Assembly (NCBI RefSeq): GCF_028550395.1
Contig: NZ_JAQQKW010000016.1
Coordinates: 1 to 44,445 of the forward strand
Length of the DNA stretch: 44,445 nt
Reading direction: 5' to 3'
Source: Asticcacaulis currens
Lineage (GTDB): Bacteria; Pseudomonadota; Alphaproteobacteria; Caulobacterales; Caulobacteraceae
The stretch's first letter is position 1; every line of letters begins with the position of its first letter. Below, piece by piece: positions 15,417-24,460 of this stretch. A program made the position numbers and the translations under genes. A model generated the notes under the pieces. That model did not search any database and was not told the DNA's origin. It saw only the letters and a list, made by a program, of their open reading frames with translations.

Positions 15417-17960
15417 CTACAGAATATTCAAGGCCTTGAGAATGTGGCCCGACAGGCGCTGATTCAAGGTTGTCATATCGGCCCACGGATCGGCCTTGCG
15501 CCGTTTCAGGTGCGCGGGCGTGTTTTCAAGTGTAAAGCCCGCCGGATCGAGGTCGGGGCTGAGGGCGCCCCAAGCTACGGGCATGGCCACGGGCGCACCG
15601 GGACGCGCGCGCACAGCATAGGGGGCCACGGCGGTGGCGGTATGGTCATTGCGCAGATAATCGACAAAAATCCGGCCTTTACGCTTGGCTTTTGAGGCTT
15701 GCGCCACAAAGCGTTGCGGGCTGTCGTGCGCCATGGACTCGGCCACGGCGCGCGTAAAGGCCTTTATGGCGTCCCAGTCGTGCTCAGGCTGAATTGGGAT
15801 TACGATGTGCAGGCCCTTACCGCCCGTGGTTTTGAGGAAGCTCTGAAGCTCGAACTCGGCCATACGTTCGCGCACCTCCGCCGCTCCGGCCACCACATCG
15901 GCCCAGTTGGCTTCGGGATCGGGGTCGAGATCGAAAATCAGGCGGTCCGGACGGTCGGGCGTGGCGGCTAGGCAGCCCCAGGGGTGAATCTCCATCACGC
16001 CCCATTGGGTCAGGCTGATCAGGCCGCGTTCATCCTCGATCATCACAAAGTCGTCTTCGCGGCCATTCACCTGAATACCCGTGTCTTTGACGTGAGGAAC
16101 GGCGGCCTGGGTGAGGTGGCGCTGAAAAAAGCACTGCCCGCCAATGCCTTCCGGGCAGCGGATCATCGAGATGGGACGCCCGGCAATGTGCGGCAGGATT
16201 TGTTGGGCGACGCTGAGATAGTATTCCGCCACATCCTTCTTGGTAATGTCGGAGCCCGGAAAAACGACACGACCCGGTGACGAGATGGCGACCCCATCAA
16301 CCTCGTCTTTTGCCGATGTTTTCGAGACCGGCGCGCGGCGTCTGGGCTTACGCGCCGTCGGTTCGTCTTCGGTTTTGCGGACTTCGGTTGGCCTGAGCGG
16401 GCGGTCGCGGTGGATGTCCTGCGCGGGCTTGTCTTCACGCAGCCCCTGAAACGAGGGGTGGCGCAGGCGGCCGTCGGAGGTCCATTCGCCGAACTGCACC
16501 TCGACCACAAGGTGGGGTTCGACCCAGTGGGCACCGCGTTTAAATTCCGCCGGAATATCACTGAACGGATTGTCTTTTTGAGCAATCAAGTCCAGTCTGC
16601 GGCGCAGGTCGATGGCGCTGTCCTGAGTAAAGCCCGTCCCGACCTTACCGGCATAGGTCAGGCGTCCCTCCTGATAATAGCCGATCAGCAGAGCGCCCAT
16701 CCCCTGCCTCCCCGCCTTGGACAGGGTGAAGCCTCCGATGACGAATTCCTGCCGTTTGTGGCATTTGACCTTCAGCCACGCGCGATGGCGCCCGGAGCGG
16801 TAAGGGGCATCGGCACGTTTGCAGATCAGGCCTTCCTGATCCAGCGCGCACAGCCGGTCTTTCAGGTCAGCGGCGTCCTCCGTAAAGTGTTCGCTGTAAT
16901 GAATACGTCCGCCGAAATCCCTGCCTTTAAAAAGCTTTTGTAATTGAGCCTTGCGTTCCATCAGTGGCAGGCCGCGAAGGTCCTCGCCATCCCTGTGCAG
17001 AATATCAAAGACATAATATTGCAGCGGCACGTCGGCTTCACCGGACAGGGTGGCCTGCAGGCTCTTGAAATCTGCGCGGCCCCCTTCGTCTACCGCGACG
17101 ATCTCGCCGTCCAGTATGGCGCTTGTGACCCGCATCTGCGCCAGATAGTCGGGCAGGGGGCGGAAGCGGTGCGTCCATTCGAGACCCGTGCGCGTCAGGA
17201 ACCGCACCTCGCCGTTTTCGATCAGGGCCTGCGTGCGGTAGCCATCGAACTTTATCTCATGCACCCAATTCTTGCCTCTGGGCAGCGATAACGCCAGTGT
17301 CGCCAGTTCTGGCTCAATAAATTCAAGTGTTGATTTGATCTTTTGGCGATTGGGTGGCGTGTCCCTCGGTCGTGATCGCCACTCGCTGTGCGTATTGGCA
17401 GCGATCTCTTCCATGCGGCGTCCCGTGGTGATGCTGGTCGCCTGTGTCTCCAGCCACGCCTCGGCCGCATCCTCGCGCGCCGCCGCATCGTCGTGCTTGA
17501 TCAAGAGCCAGTTGGCGCGACCGCCGTCCTGGGGTCGCGGCTTCATACGCACCAATGCCCATTCGCCTCCGAGCCGTTTGCCATGTACTCGAAATTTGAG
17601 ATTGCCCGCTTTCAGCCCCTTATGCGGATCGTCTAGCGGCTCCCAGGTGCCTTCGTCCCACATCATCACCGTGCCGCCGCCGTACTGGCCCTTGGGAATG
17701 GTGCCCTCAAAGGTGCCATAGGCGACGGGATGGTCTTCCACCTCGACCGCAAGCCGCTTGTCCTGCGGGTTGAGGCTTGGGCCGCGCGTTACCGCCCACG
17801 ATTTCAGCACGCCGTCCAGTTCCAACCGGAAATCGTAGTGCAGACGAGTGGCATCGTGCTTTTGGATGAGGAAGCGGTTGCCGCCCTTGCGCCCCGGCTT
17901 GCCCTCGGGTTCGGCGGTTTTGGCAAAGTCGCGCTTCTGATTGTAAAGGTCGAGACCCAT
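15417..17960 (-). CDS. ligD: Multifunctional DNA ligase D (PE-LIG-POL)
   Basis: An 847-residue end-joining enzyme with three domains. The 3'-phosphoesterase (about 1-160) has the HDATRLHYDFRLELDG motif. The ATP-dependent ligase (about 195-510) has adenylation lysine K237 in H-E-I-K-F-D-G-Y-R. The primase-like polymerase (about 550-840) shows VVFPGSDITKKDVAEYY and the metal-binding DLDPDP. It fills, trims and seals double-strand breaks held by Ku. Domain order is that of proteobacterial LigD. Its ATG directly abuts the stop codon of ku, so the two are co-transcribed and probably translationally coupled. Confidence 0.97.
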   Translation of the reverse strand: MGLDLYNQKRDFAKTAEPEGKPGRKGGNRFLIQKHDATRLHYDFRLELDGVLKSWAVTRGPSLNPQDKRLAVEVEDHPVAYGTFEGTIPKGQYGGGTVMMWDEGTWEPLDDPHKGLKAGNLKFRVHGKRLGGEWALVRMKPRPQDGGRANWLLIKHDDAAAREDAAEAWLETQATSITTGRRMEEIAANTHSEWRSRPRDTPPNRQKIKSTLEFIEPELATLALSLPRGKNWVHEIKFDGYRTQALIENGEVRFLTRTGLEWTHRFRPLPDYLAQMRVTSAILDGEIVAVDEGGRADFKSLQATLSGEADVPLQYYVFDILHRDGEDLRGLPLMERKAQLQKLFKGRDFGGRIHYSEHFTEDAADLKDRLCALDQEGLICKRADAPYRSGRHRAWLKVKCHKRQEFVIGGFTLSKAGRQGMGALLIGYYQEGRLTYAGKVGTGFTQDSAIDLRRRLDLIAQKDNPFSDIPAEFKRGAHWVEPHLVVEVQFGEWTSDGRLRHPSFQGLREDKPAQDIHRDRPLRPTEVRKTEDEPTARKPRRRAPVSKTSAKDEVDGVAISSPGRVVFPGSDITKKDVAEYYLSVAQQILPHIAGRPISMIRCPEGIGGQCFFQRHLTQAAVPHVKDTGIQVNGREDDFVMIEDERGLISLTQWGVMEIHPWGCLAATPDRPDRLIFDLDPDPEANWADVVAGAAEVRERMAEFELQSFLKTTGGKGLHIVIPIQPEHDWDAIKAFTRAVAESMAHDSPQRFVAQASKAKRKGRIFVDYLRNDHTATAVAPYAVRARPGAPVAMPVAWGALSPDLDPAGFTLENTPAHLKRRKADPWADMTTLNQRLSGHILKALNIL

Positions 17961-18833
17961 CTAGCTGGCCTTCTCGCGGGCGGCCGTCTTTGCGAGGGTC
18001 TTTTTGCGTTTGGCAGAAGTTTTGGGCGTACCCTTTTCGGCCTTTGGCGGCGCCGGTTCAGGGTCTTTCAGGCTCTTGCGCAGGGCATCCATCAGGTTGA
18101 TGACCTTGGCTGCCGGCCGGTCCTCTTCAACAGCGACCGGCTCGCGGTTTTCCACCTTGGCCTCGATCAGCTCTTGCAAAGCTTCACGGTAGTTGTCGTG
18201 GAAGCGACCCGGATCGAACTTCGCGGTTTTGCGCTTGATCAGTTCGCGCGCCAGATCAAGTTCCTCGGAGGCCGCCGCCTTTTTCGTGATGTCGTCGAAA
18301 TAGGGGTCGGAGTCGCGCAACTCATTTTCGTAGCGAAGGGTTTGGAGTATCAGGCCTGAGCCGCACGGCCGGATGGTGCACAGGCGCTCACGCCCGGCGA
18401 TAGCCAGTTGCCCTATGCCGGTCGTCTTTGATTGCCTTAGCGCGTCGCGAATGACGGCAAAGGTCTGTTGATCGGCGTTTTTCTGCGGCGCGACGAAGTA
18501 TGGCGCGTCGAAATAGAGGTCGTCAATCTCTTCGGCGGGGACGAACTGCACGATATCAAGTGTGCGCGATGACGGGATTTTCAGGTCCTTGATCTCGTCC
18601 GGCTCGATCAAAACGTACTCGCCCTTTTCAACCTCATACCCCTTGATGATCTCGTCGCGTTCGACCTCGGTGCCGTCTTCGGTGACATTGAGCCGGTGCA
18701 CGCGCTCGCCCGTCTTGCGATAGATTTCTTTCAGCGGAATCTGACGCGAACGGTTGAGCGCCGAATAGACATTGACAGGCAGCGTAACGAGCGACAGTCG
18801 CAGATTGCCGCTCCAGTAGGGGCGAAGCGCCAT
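17961..18833 (-). CDS. ku: Non-homologous end joining protein Ku
   Basis: A 290-residue Ku homologue that binds DNA ends as a ring-shaped homodimer and recruits LigD. The family start (MALRPYWSGNLRLSLVTLPVNVYSA) and the core (VERDEIIKGYEVEKGEYVLIEPDEI, then IDDLYFDAPYFVAPQ) are intact. The C-terminus is an Ala/Lys-rich basic tail (about 250-290), which in other bacteria contributes to DNA threading. The next gene, ligD, begins immediately after the stop. The ribosome-binding site GGAGG lies in a hairpin. Confidence 0.97.
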   Translation of the reverse strand: MALRPYWSGNLRLSLVTLPVNVYSALNRSRQIPLKEIYRKTGERVHRLNVTEDGTEVERDEIIKGYEVEKGEYVLIEPDEIKDLKIPSSRTLDIVQFVPAEEIDDLYFDAPYFVAPQKNADQQTFAVIRDALRQSKTTGIGQLAIAGRERLCTIRPCGSGLILQTLRYENELRDSDPYFDDITKKAAASEELDLARELIKRKTAKFDPGRFHDNYREALQELIEAKVENREPVAVEEDRPAAKVINLMDALRKSLKDPEPAPPKAEKGTPKTSAKRKKTLAKTAAREKAS

Positions 18834-18837
18834 AACG

Positions 18838-18857
18838 GACCTCCGGATCAGGAGGTC
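18838..18857 (-). promoter_or_regulatory. Hairpin that can mask the ku ribosome-binding site
   Basis: On the minus strand GACCTCC pairs perfectly with GGAGGTC across a 6-base loop (TGATCC). The second arm contains the ku Shine-Dalgarno GGAGG, 6 bases before the ATG. Folding in the mRNA would hide it from the ribosome. Confidence 0.5.
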
Positions 18858-18919
18858 AGCCTAGTACGAGGCCGCGTAAGACCGCACTGCGCGCCTTTAG
18901 GTCAGGCGTAAGGATGTGC

Positions 18920-19807
18920 TTAGTCTAATGCCCGGCGGGCCAGTTCGATGGCCCCCAGCATCCCGGCGCGATCGCCCAGATGTGCGCCCTGAATATAAAT
19001 GTCCATACTCTCGGCAGACTCTAGCGCCTCCAGATAACTATTGAGCAGCCGGTGGCAGGTCTGACGCGACGCCCGCAGGACCGGTTCGTTCAGCCCGACA
19101 CCGCCGCCGACCAGAATTCGCTGAGCCGAGGTAATCAGGGCCAGATTGCAGAACAACTGCCCCAGATAGTCGCCCACCATGCCCCAGACACCATGGACTG
19201 GCGGCAGGGTTTCGGCCTTCTGCCCGGTGCGCGCTTCGATGGCCGGGCCAGAGCTTAAGCCTTCGCAGCAGTCGCCGTGGAAGGGGCAATGGCCGGCATA
19301 GGTGTCGTCCGGGTGGCGGCGCACGCGGATATGCCCGGCTTCGGGGTGCAACAGGCCATGCACCGGCTGATCGGCAACGACCAGCCCGACCCCCAGACCC
19401 GTGCCCACCGTCACATAGACAAAGGTGTCAAGGTCCTTGGCCCCGCCCCAGCGCTTTTCGCCGAGGGCCGCGCCGTTAACGTCGGTATCGAGGCCAATCG
19501 GTACTTCGGGATAGGCCTCGGTTAGGGGGCTCAGCAGGTCGAAGCCGCTCCAGCCCGGCTTGGGCGTCTTGCGAAAGCGGCCAAAGGTGGGGCTCTGGGG
19601 ATTGACGTCTATGGGACCGAAACTGGCTATGCCGATGGCGTCGAAGGCGCGCCCTTGCGACAGGGTTTCCAGCGCCCGCAGCACTTCCGGCCACGTCTCT
19701 TGCGGCGCGCGCGTGGGGATGCGCAGGGTCTGAAGGTCGTCGGGGCCGGAACCGGCGGCGACATTGACCTTGGTGCCGCCCACCTCAAGGGCTGCGAAAT
19801 AGGGCAT
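18920..19807 (-). CDS. ROK-family fructokinase
   Basis: A 295-residue sugar kinase that phosphorylates fructose to fructose-6-phosphate. The N-terminal ATP motif is LEVGGTKVNVA, and the catalytic segment is GLDTDVNGAALGE (residues about 105-117). The zinc-binding motif GHCPFHGDCCEGLSSGPA is the form seen in fructokinases of this family (YdhR/ScrK-like) rather than glucokinases. It lies 2 bases after the amylosucrase gene, which matches the pathway: amylosucrase releases fructose from sucrose and this enzyme traps it. Confidence 0.88.
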   Translation of the reverse strand: MPYFAALEVGGTKVNVAAGSGPDDLQTLRIPTRAPQETWPEVLRALETLSQGRAFDAIGIASFGPIDVNPQSPTFGRFRKTPKPGWSGFDLLSPLTEAYPEVPIGLDTDVNGAALGEKRWGGAKDLDTFVYVTVGTGLGVGLVVADQPVHGLLHPEAGHIRVRRHPDDTYAGHCPFHGDCCEGLSSGPAIEARTGQKAETLPPVHGVWGMVGDYLGQLFCNLALITSAQRILVGGGVGLNEPVLRASRQTCHRLLNSYLEALESAESMDIYIQGAHLGDRAGMLGAIELARRALD

Positions 19808-19809
19808 GA

Positions 19810-21573
19810 TCAGGACTCTTCGATAAACCAGCGCAGCCCGTAGGCCGGGAGGGTGTCGTTATCCGACCCTATCAGTACGCGGCCCGCGACCTTATGGATG
19901 ACGGGTTCGGCGCTCAGATTGGCGACGCAGACAAAACGGCCCGCCGCGAGTGGGCGTTCGATGATCACAAGCCGCTCCTCGGCCTCGGTACACACGGACT
20001 GTCCGGGCTTGAAATCAATCGCCGACAGGGTGTCGGCCAGTTGCCGATGGAAGGCGTACATGTCGTGTTCGACGGAGCCGGGCGCATGGCGACGCCCGGC
20101 CGTGTCCCAGTCCATCACCGGGCGATGCAACCAGCGCACCTCGTCCTTCAGGTCCGGATCGTCGCGATAGGCGTCGAAATTTTCCAGCGCGATTTCATCG
20201 CCCATATACAGCAGCGGCACGCCTTCCAGCGCGTAGGTGAGACCGTAAAGCAGCTTGAGACGCGCGGGCATCTGCGGGTCATCTTTGCCGCCGCACAGGC
20301 TGGCCGCCATGCCGCAACCGGAGGCCGGGAAGCCTTCCGGGGCCTGAAACGCCTCGCCCTTCGCATAGGAGCCCTTACCCGCAAAGAAATCGGACCAGTG
20401 TGTGAGGCGTTCCGGCGCGGCCGTATCGGACAGGGCCAGCCAGATGATGTCGTCATGGCAGCGCACATAGTTCAGCCAGTGGCCATGCGCCGGCTTTTCC
20501 CCGGCGCGCGCGATCGTGGTCTTGAGCACGCCGGCCTTCTGATCGGCCAGAGCCCCCCACAGGGCGGTCATGACGCCATTATTATAGGCCAGATCGCATT
20601 CGCGCGCCTGCGGCGTACCGAAGAAGGGCAGGACCGAGGCCTGCGATTCGATGGCTTCGGCCAGCAGGAAGGTCGAAGGCGCGACAAGGGTGAGCAGGGC
20701 GCGCAGGGCCTGAAGGATCAGGTGCGTTTCCGGCAGGTTGCGGCTGATCGTGCCCTTGCGCTTCCACAGATAGGCCGTCGAATCGAGACGGAAACCTTCC
20801 ACCCCGGCATTGGCCAGAAAGAACAGGCTGTCAGCCATTTCGACAAAAACGCGCGGATTGGCGTAGTTCAGGTCCCACTGAAACGGATAGAAGGTCGTCC
20901 ACACATAGCCACCGGCTCCGGCGTCATAGGTGAAGCTGCCCGGCGCGGTGTCCGGGAAGACGTCCTGAAGCGCCGCTTCCCATTCGGCGACCTCATTCGC
21001 TGAGTCGAGCACGATATAGAAGTCGGCAAAGGCGGGGTCACCGGCCAGCATCTTTTGCGCCCAGGGGTGTTCGCGCGCCGTGTGATTGCATACCATATCT
21101 AGCACCAGCGACATATCGCGCGCCCGCAGCTCAGCCGCCAGCGCCCGCAGATCCTCCATCGTCCCCAGACGCGGATCGACCTCACGGTAATCGGCCACGG
21201 CAAAGCCGCCGTCCGAATTGCCTTCGCGTGGTTTCAGCAGGGGCAGGGGGTGGAAGATGCCGACCTTAAGCCCTTCGAGATAATCGAGATGTTGCGCCGT
21301 GCCTTCCAGTGTCCCGGCAAAACGGTCGATATAGGTGCAATAGGCCGGGCGGCCGGGCTTGAGGAACCAGTTGGGCGTATTGGCGCGCGTCATATCGAGG
21401 TGACGCAGAGCGGTCGGACGCGCGCTGCACGCATCGGCCACGCGGGCTTTCAGATCGATGAGGCTGTGTTCAAAGCGGTGATCATCGCCATAAAGCGTGC
21501 GCAGGCAGGCCTCCGCCTGACGCCACAACGGGTCGCAGGACAGATCAGCAGAGGCATGGATCGTATCGGCCAT
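19810..21573 (-). CDS. Amylosucrase, GH13 subfamily 4
   Basis: A 587-residue enzyme that splits sucrose, transferring glucose to alpha-glucan and releasing fructose. The whole length follows amylosucrase: an N-terminal helical domain, GH13 conserved DMVCNHTAREHPWAQ, the family signature WTTFYPFQWDLNYANP, nucleophile D264 in G-F-R-L-D-S-T-A, acid/base E306 in L-L-A-E-A-I, and third acid in NYVRCHDDIIW. No signal peptide is present, so it acts in the cytoplasm on imported sucrose. It is slightly shorter than the Neisseria enzyme. It corresponds to SuxB of Xanthomonas. Sucrose hydrolase is an alternative activity in this subfamily. Confidence 0.9.
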   Translation of the reverse strand: MADTIHASADLSCDPLWRQAEACLRTLYGDDHRFEHSLIDLKARVADACSARPTALRHLDMTRANTPNWFLKPGRPAYCTYIDRFAGTLEGTAQHLDYLEGLKVGIFHPLPLLKPREGNSDGGFAVADYREVDPRLGTMEDLRALAAELRARDMSLVLDMVCNHTAREHPWAQKMLAGDPAFADFYIVLDSANEVAEWEAALQDVFPDTAPGSFTYDAGAGGYVWTTFYPFQWDLNYANPRVFVEMADSLFFLANAGVEGFRLDSTAYLWKRKGTISRNLPETHLILQALRALLTLVAPSTFLLAEAIESQASVLPFFGTPQARECDLAYNNGVMTALWGALADQKAGVLKTTIARAGEKPAHGHWLNYVRCHDDIIWLALSDTAAPERLTHWSDFFAGKGSYAKGEAFQAPEGFPASGCGMAASLCGGKDDPQMPARLKLLYGLTYALEGVPLLYMGDEIALENFDAYRDDPDLKDEVRWLHRPVMDWDTAGRRHAPGSVEHDMYAFHRQLADTLSAIDFKPGQSVCTEAEERLVIIERPLAAGRFVCVANLSAEPVIHKVAGRVLIGSDNDTLPAYGLRWFIEES

Positions 21574-21577
21574 CAGA

Positions 21578-21621
21578 GCGCTTTCCGAAAAGTTTGACGC
21601 ACTTTTCAGATGAAAAAGCGC
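21578..21621. repeat. Bulged palindromic repeat before amylosucrase
   Basis: The outer arms GCGC-TTT/AAAGCGC enclose inner arms CGAAAAGT/ACTTTTC. The layout (outer palindrome, A-tract plus GT, short GAC/GCAC loop, T-tract) is the same as in the 55-bp repeats at 24461-24625, although the outer arms differ. It lies 5 bases upstream of the amylosucrase start codon and would be in its leader RNA. Confidence 0.45.
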
Positions 21622-21689
21622 GTGAACATCAAAAATTTAGAGCGATACTTCGTGTTAATATGAACGAAACGCGCTCCAGGGTCCCGATG

Positions 21690-21722
21690 AAAAAGGCGGG
21701 CCGCCGTAACGCGGGCGGCCCG
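21690..21722 (-). terminator. Leader terminator/attenuator upstream of amylosucrase
   Basis: On the minus strand the 9-bp stem CGGGCCGCC/GGCGGCCCG is followed by CCTTTTTC. No minus-strand gene ends nearby. If amylosucrase is transcribed from near the palindrome at 21915, this hairpin lies in its 5' leader about 120 bases before the start codon. Confidence 0.55.
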
Positions 21723-21914
21723 GCACTAGGCAAGGATAGGGAAGATTGGATCGCAGAGCGTTCCGACTTCAGATAAATCGAAAATGAAAAGGATTACAAG
21801 AAAAATCTATCAAAAAGGGAAGGTTTTAGACGCCGCCGTGGCATTTTGTGTGGCAAAAAAGTCATTTTTGGCAAAAAATCCAGTCCTTCTGTGTCCCAAG
21901 TCCAATAATTAACT

Positions 21915-21928
21915 TGTAATCGATTACA
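21915..21928. promoter_or_regulatory. Perfect 14-bp palindrome, putative LacI-family operator
   Basis: TGTAATCGATTACA is fully self-complementary with the central CG typical of LacI-family operators. It lies about 100 bases upstream of the receptor gene in the divergent region, and a LacI-type gene ends the same locus, which makes that protein the likely binder. Confidence 0.6.
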
Positions 21929-22027
21929 TTTGGTGATGTCCTGTTATCCAAGTCAGGAGCTGACTCGTCGTCGCTCCGGCGTAAGCAAAAAAGCAGGAAG
22001 CTGCGCGCTTCATCAGGAGGAATTGAT

Positions 22028-24460
22028 ATGTCTAAGTCGATCTGGACGACCGGCGGCGTTTCGTTGGTGGCACTCATGGCCGTGGTGGGCGCTCCCGCTC
22101 TGGCGCAGGATCAGGCCGCCGATTCGGGGGTCACCGAAGTGGTCGTCACCGGTGTGGCGCGCAAGGCCAACAAGCTCGACAGCTCGATCTCGGTCAGCGC
22201 CATTCAGGTAGAGGAAATGCAGAAGTTTGCGCCGCGTTCGGCCGCCGAAGTCTTCCGCAACATCCCCGGCGTGCGCTCCGAATCGACGGGCGGCGAAGGC
22301 AATGCCAACATCGCCGTGCGCGGTCTGCCGGTCGCGGCTGGCGGCGCCAAGTTCCTCCAGCTTCAGGAAGACGGGCTGCCCATTCTGGAGTTCGGCGATA
22401 TTGCTTTTGGTAATGCCGACATCTTCCTGCGCACCGATCTGAGCGTCGGTCGCGTCGAAGCCATCCGCGGCGGTACGGCCTCGACCCTGGCCTCCAATTC
22501 GCCGGGTGGCATCATCAACATCATCTCGAAGACCGGCGCGAAGGAAGGCGGCACGCTGCAACTGACGCAGGGCATCGACTTCGGTCAGACGCGCGGCGAT
22601 TTCGAATTTGGTGGCGCGCTGTCGGACAAGATCGACTTCCATATCGGCGGCTTCTACCGCTCCGGTGAAGGGCCGCGCAAGGCGGGCTATACCGCCAATC
22701 AGGGCGGGCAGATCAAGGCCAATATCACGCGCAAGTTCGATAACGGTTTCCTGCGTCTGGGCGTCAAATATCTGAACGATAAAGCGATTGGTTACCTGCC
22801 CATGCCGATGAAGGTGACGGGCACCAATGGCGATCCGAAATGGTCATCGGCACCGGGTCTGGATGCCAAGTCTGACACCATCCACTCGGTCTATTTCATG
22901 CAAGACGCCGGTTTGAACGGCAGCAACAATCGCTCTGTGACCAATGTGCGCGACGGTATGGCCCCCAAAAGCCTCGTCTTCAATGGCGAAGCGCAGTTCG
23001 ATGTCGGCGGCGGCTGGACGCTGAACGACAAGTTCCGCTTCGCCAAGACCGAAGCCAACTTTATCGCGCCCTTCCCGGCGACGGTCGGCACCTCGGCAGA
23101 CGTCGTGTCGGGCATCAACGCGGCTCTGGGCACGGCGGGGACGCGCCTTGTGGTGGCCAATGGACCGAACGCCGGTGCGACCTACACGGGTCTGGCTATG
23201 ATCATGCACACCTTCAACACCCGCCTGAACAGCCTCGACAATTCGGCCAACGACCTCAAGCTGCAAAAGACGTTTGACGCCATGGGTTCGAAGATCGACC
23301 TGACCTTCGGTCTCTACAATTCGTCGCAGACGATCAATATGGACTGGGTGTGGAACAGCTATGCCATGGAAGTGGCCGGTGACAATGCGCGCCTGCTCAA
23401 CCTCTATGCCGGCAACACCAACCTGTCGCAGAACGGCCTGTTCGCCTATGGCGTGCCGGTGTGGGGCAACTGCTGCACCCGTCATTATGATGTGCAGTAC
23501 GACATCGTGGCTCCCTATGTGATCGCCAGCGGCGAATGGGGCAAGCTGACGCTCGAAGCCTCGGTGCGTCAGGACGAAGGCAAGGCGCGCGGCACCTATG
23601 CCGCCTCGACCCAGATGGCCAATTTCGACGTCAATGGCGACGGCGTGATCTCCAATCCGGAAAAGAGCGTCTCCTTCGTCAACTATGCAGCGGCCAAGCC
23701 GGTCAACTATAACTGGAGCTACACCTCCTACTCGCTGGGGGCCAATTACCGCGCCACGGACAACCTGTCCTATTTCGCCCGCTATTCGAAGGGCGCGCGC
23801 GCCAATGCCGACCGTCTGCTGTTCGGCAAGGTGCGCGACGACGGCTCGGTGTCGCGTGAAGACGCCATCGACTTCGTCAAGCAGACCGAAGCCGGTGTGA
23901 AGTACCGCAGCGGTCCGCTCAGCCTGTTTGCAACGGCGTTTGCCGCCACGACCGAGGAGCAGAATTTCGAAGCCACCTCGCAGAAGTTCTTTGACCGCGT
24001 GTACGAAGCCAAGGGCATCGAGTTTGAAGGGGCCTATCGTATCGGCAATCTCAGCCTCAATGGTGGGGCCACCTACACCAAGGCCGAAATCACCAAGGAC
24101 GCCCTGAGCCCGACTGCGGTCGGCAAGCGTCCGCGCCGTCAGGCCGAGTGGGTGTTCCAGTTCACGCCGACCTACAAGATAGACAAGCTGGAATTCGGCG
24201 CGAACTTTGTTGGCACCACCGACGCCTACGCGCAGGACGACAACAAGCTGGTCATGCCGGGCTATGTGCAGACCAACCTGTTTGCCGACTACAGCCTGAC
24301 CGAGGACCTGACGGTCTCGCTGAACGTCAACAATGCCTTTGACGTTCTGGGGATCACCGAGGTCGAAGAAGGCGCGATCACGGACAATGCGACCAACTAC
24401 GTGCGCGCCCGCGCTATCAATGGCCGCACCTCGACGATCAGCCTGAAGTATCGGTTCTAA
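22028..24460 (+). CDS. TonB-dependent receptor of the sucrose locus (SuxA-like)
   Basis: Outer-membrane transporter of 810 residues without an STN domain. It has a signal peptide (MSKSIWTTGGVSLVALMAVVG, cut near ALAQ), a TonB box (TEVVVTG), a plug with LPILEFG and VEAIRGGTASTLASNSPGGIINII, and a beta barrel ending STISLKYRF. The ATG has a strong site (AGGAGGAATTGAT). Position among amylosucrase, fructokinase, MFS and LacI genes corresponds to SuxA of Xanthomonas, a sucrose receptor; substrate is therefore inferred from context. Tandem repeats and a terminator follow the gene. Confidence 0.9.
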   Translation: MSKSIWTTGGVSLVALMAVVGAPALAQDQAADSGVTEVVVTGVARKANKLDSSISVSAIQVEEMQKFAPRSAAEVFRNIPGVRSESTGGEGNANIAVRGLPVAAGGAKFLQLQEDGLPILEFGDIAFGNADIFLRTDLSVGRVEAIRGGTASTLASNSPGGIINIISKTGAKEGGTLQLTQGIDFGQTRGDFEFGGALSDKIDFHIGGFYRSGEGPRKAGYTANQGGQIKANITRKFDNGFLRLGVKYLNDKAIGYLPMPMKVTGTNGDPKWSSAPGLDAKSDTIHSVYFMQDAGLNGSNNRSVTNVRDGMAPKSLVFNGEAQFDVGGGWTLNDKFRFAKTEANFIAPFPATVGTSADVVSGINAALGTAGTRLVVANGPNAGATYTGLAMIMHTFNTRLNSLDNSANDLKLQKTFDAMGSKIDLTFGLYNSSQTINMDWVWNSYAMEVAGDNARLLNLYAGNTNLSQNGLFAYGVPVWGNCCTRHYDVQYDIVAPYVIASGEWGKLTLEASVRQDEGKARGTYAASTQMANFDVNGDGVISNPEKSVSFVNYAAAKPVNYNWSYTSYSLGANYRATDNLSYFARYSKGARANADRLLFGKVRDDGSVSREDAIDFVKQTEAGVKYRSGPLSLFATAFAATTEEQNFEATSQKFFDRVYEAKGIEFEGAYRIGNLSLNGGATYTKAEITKDALSPTAVGKRPRRQAEWVFQFTPTYKIDKLEFGANFVGTTDAYAQDDNKLVMPGYVQTNLFADYSLTEDLTVSLNVNNAFDVLGITEVEEGAITDNATNYVRARAINGRTSTISLKYRF

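Larger units (their letters stand above)
21574..22027. other. 454-base divergent control region of the sucrose locus
   Basis: This gap separates leftward amylosucrase from the rightward receptor. From left to right it holds a palindromic repeat, a leftward terminator-like hairpin (21690-21722), an AT-rich tract with the 10-bp direct repeat TGGCAAAAAA at 21851-21860 and 21869-21878, the palindrome at 21915-21928 and the receptor leader. No gene is evident inside it. Confidence 0.6.
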
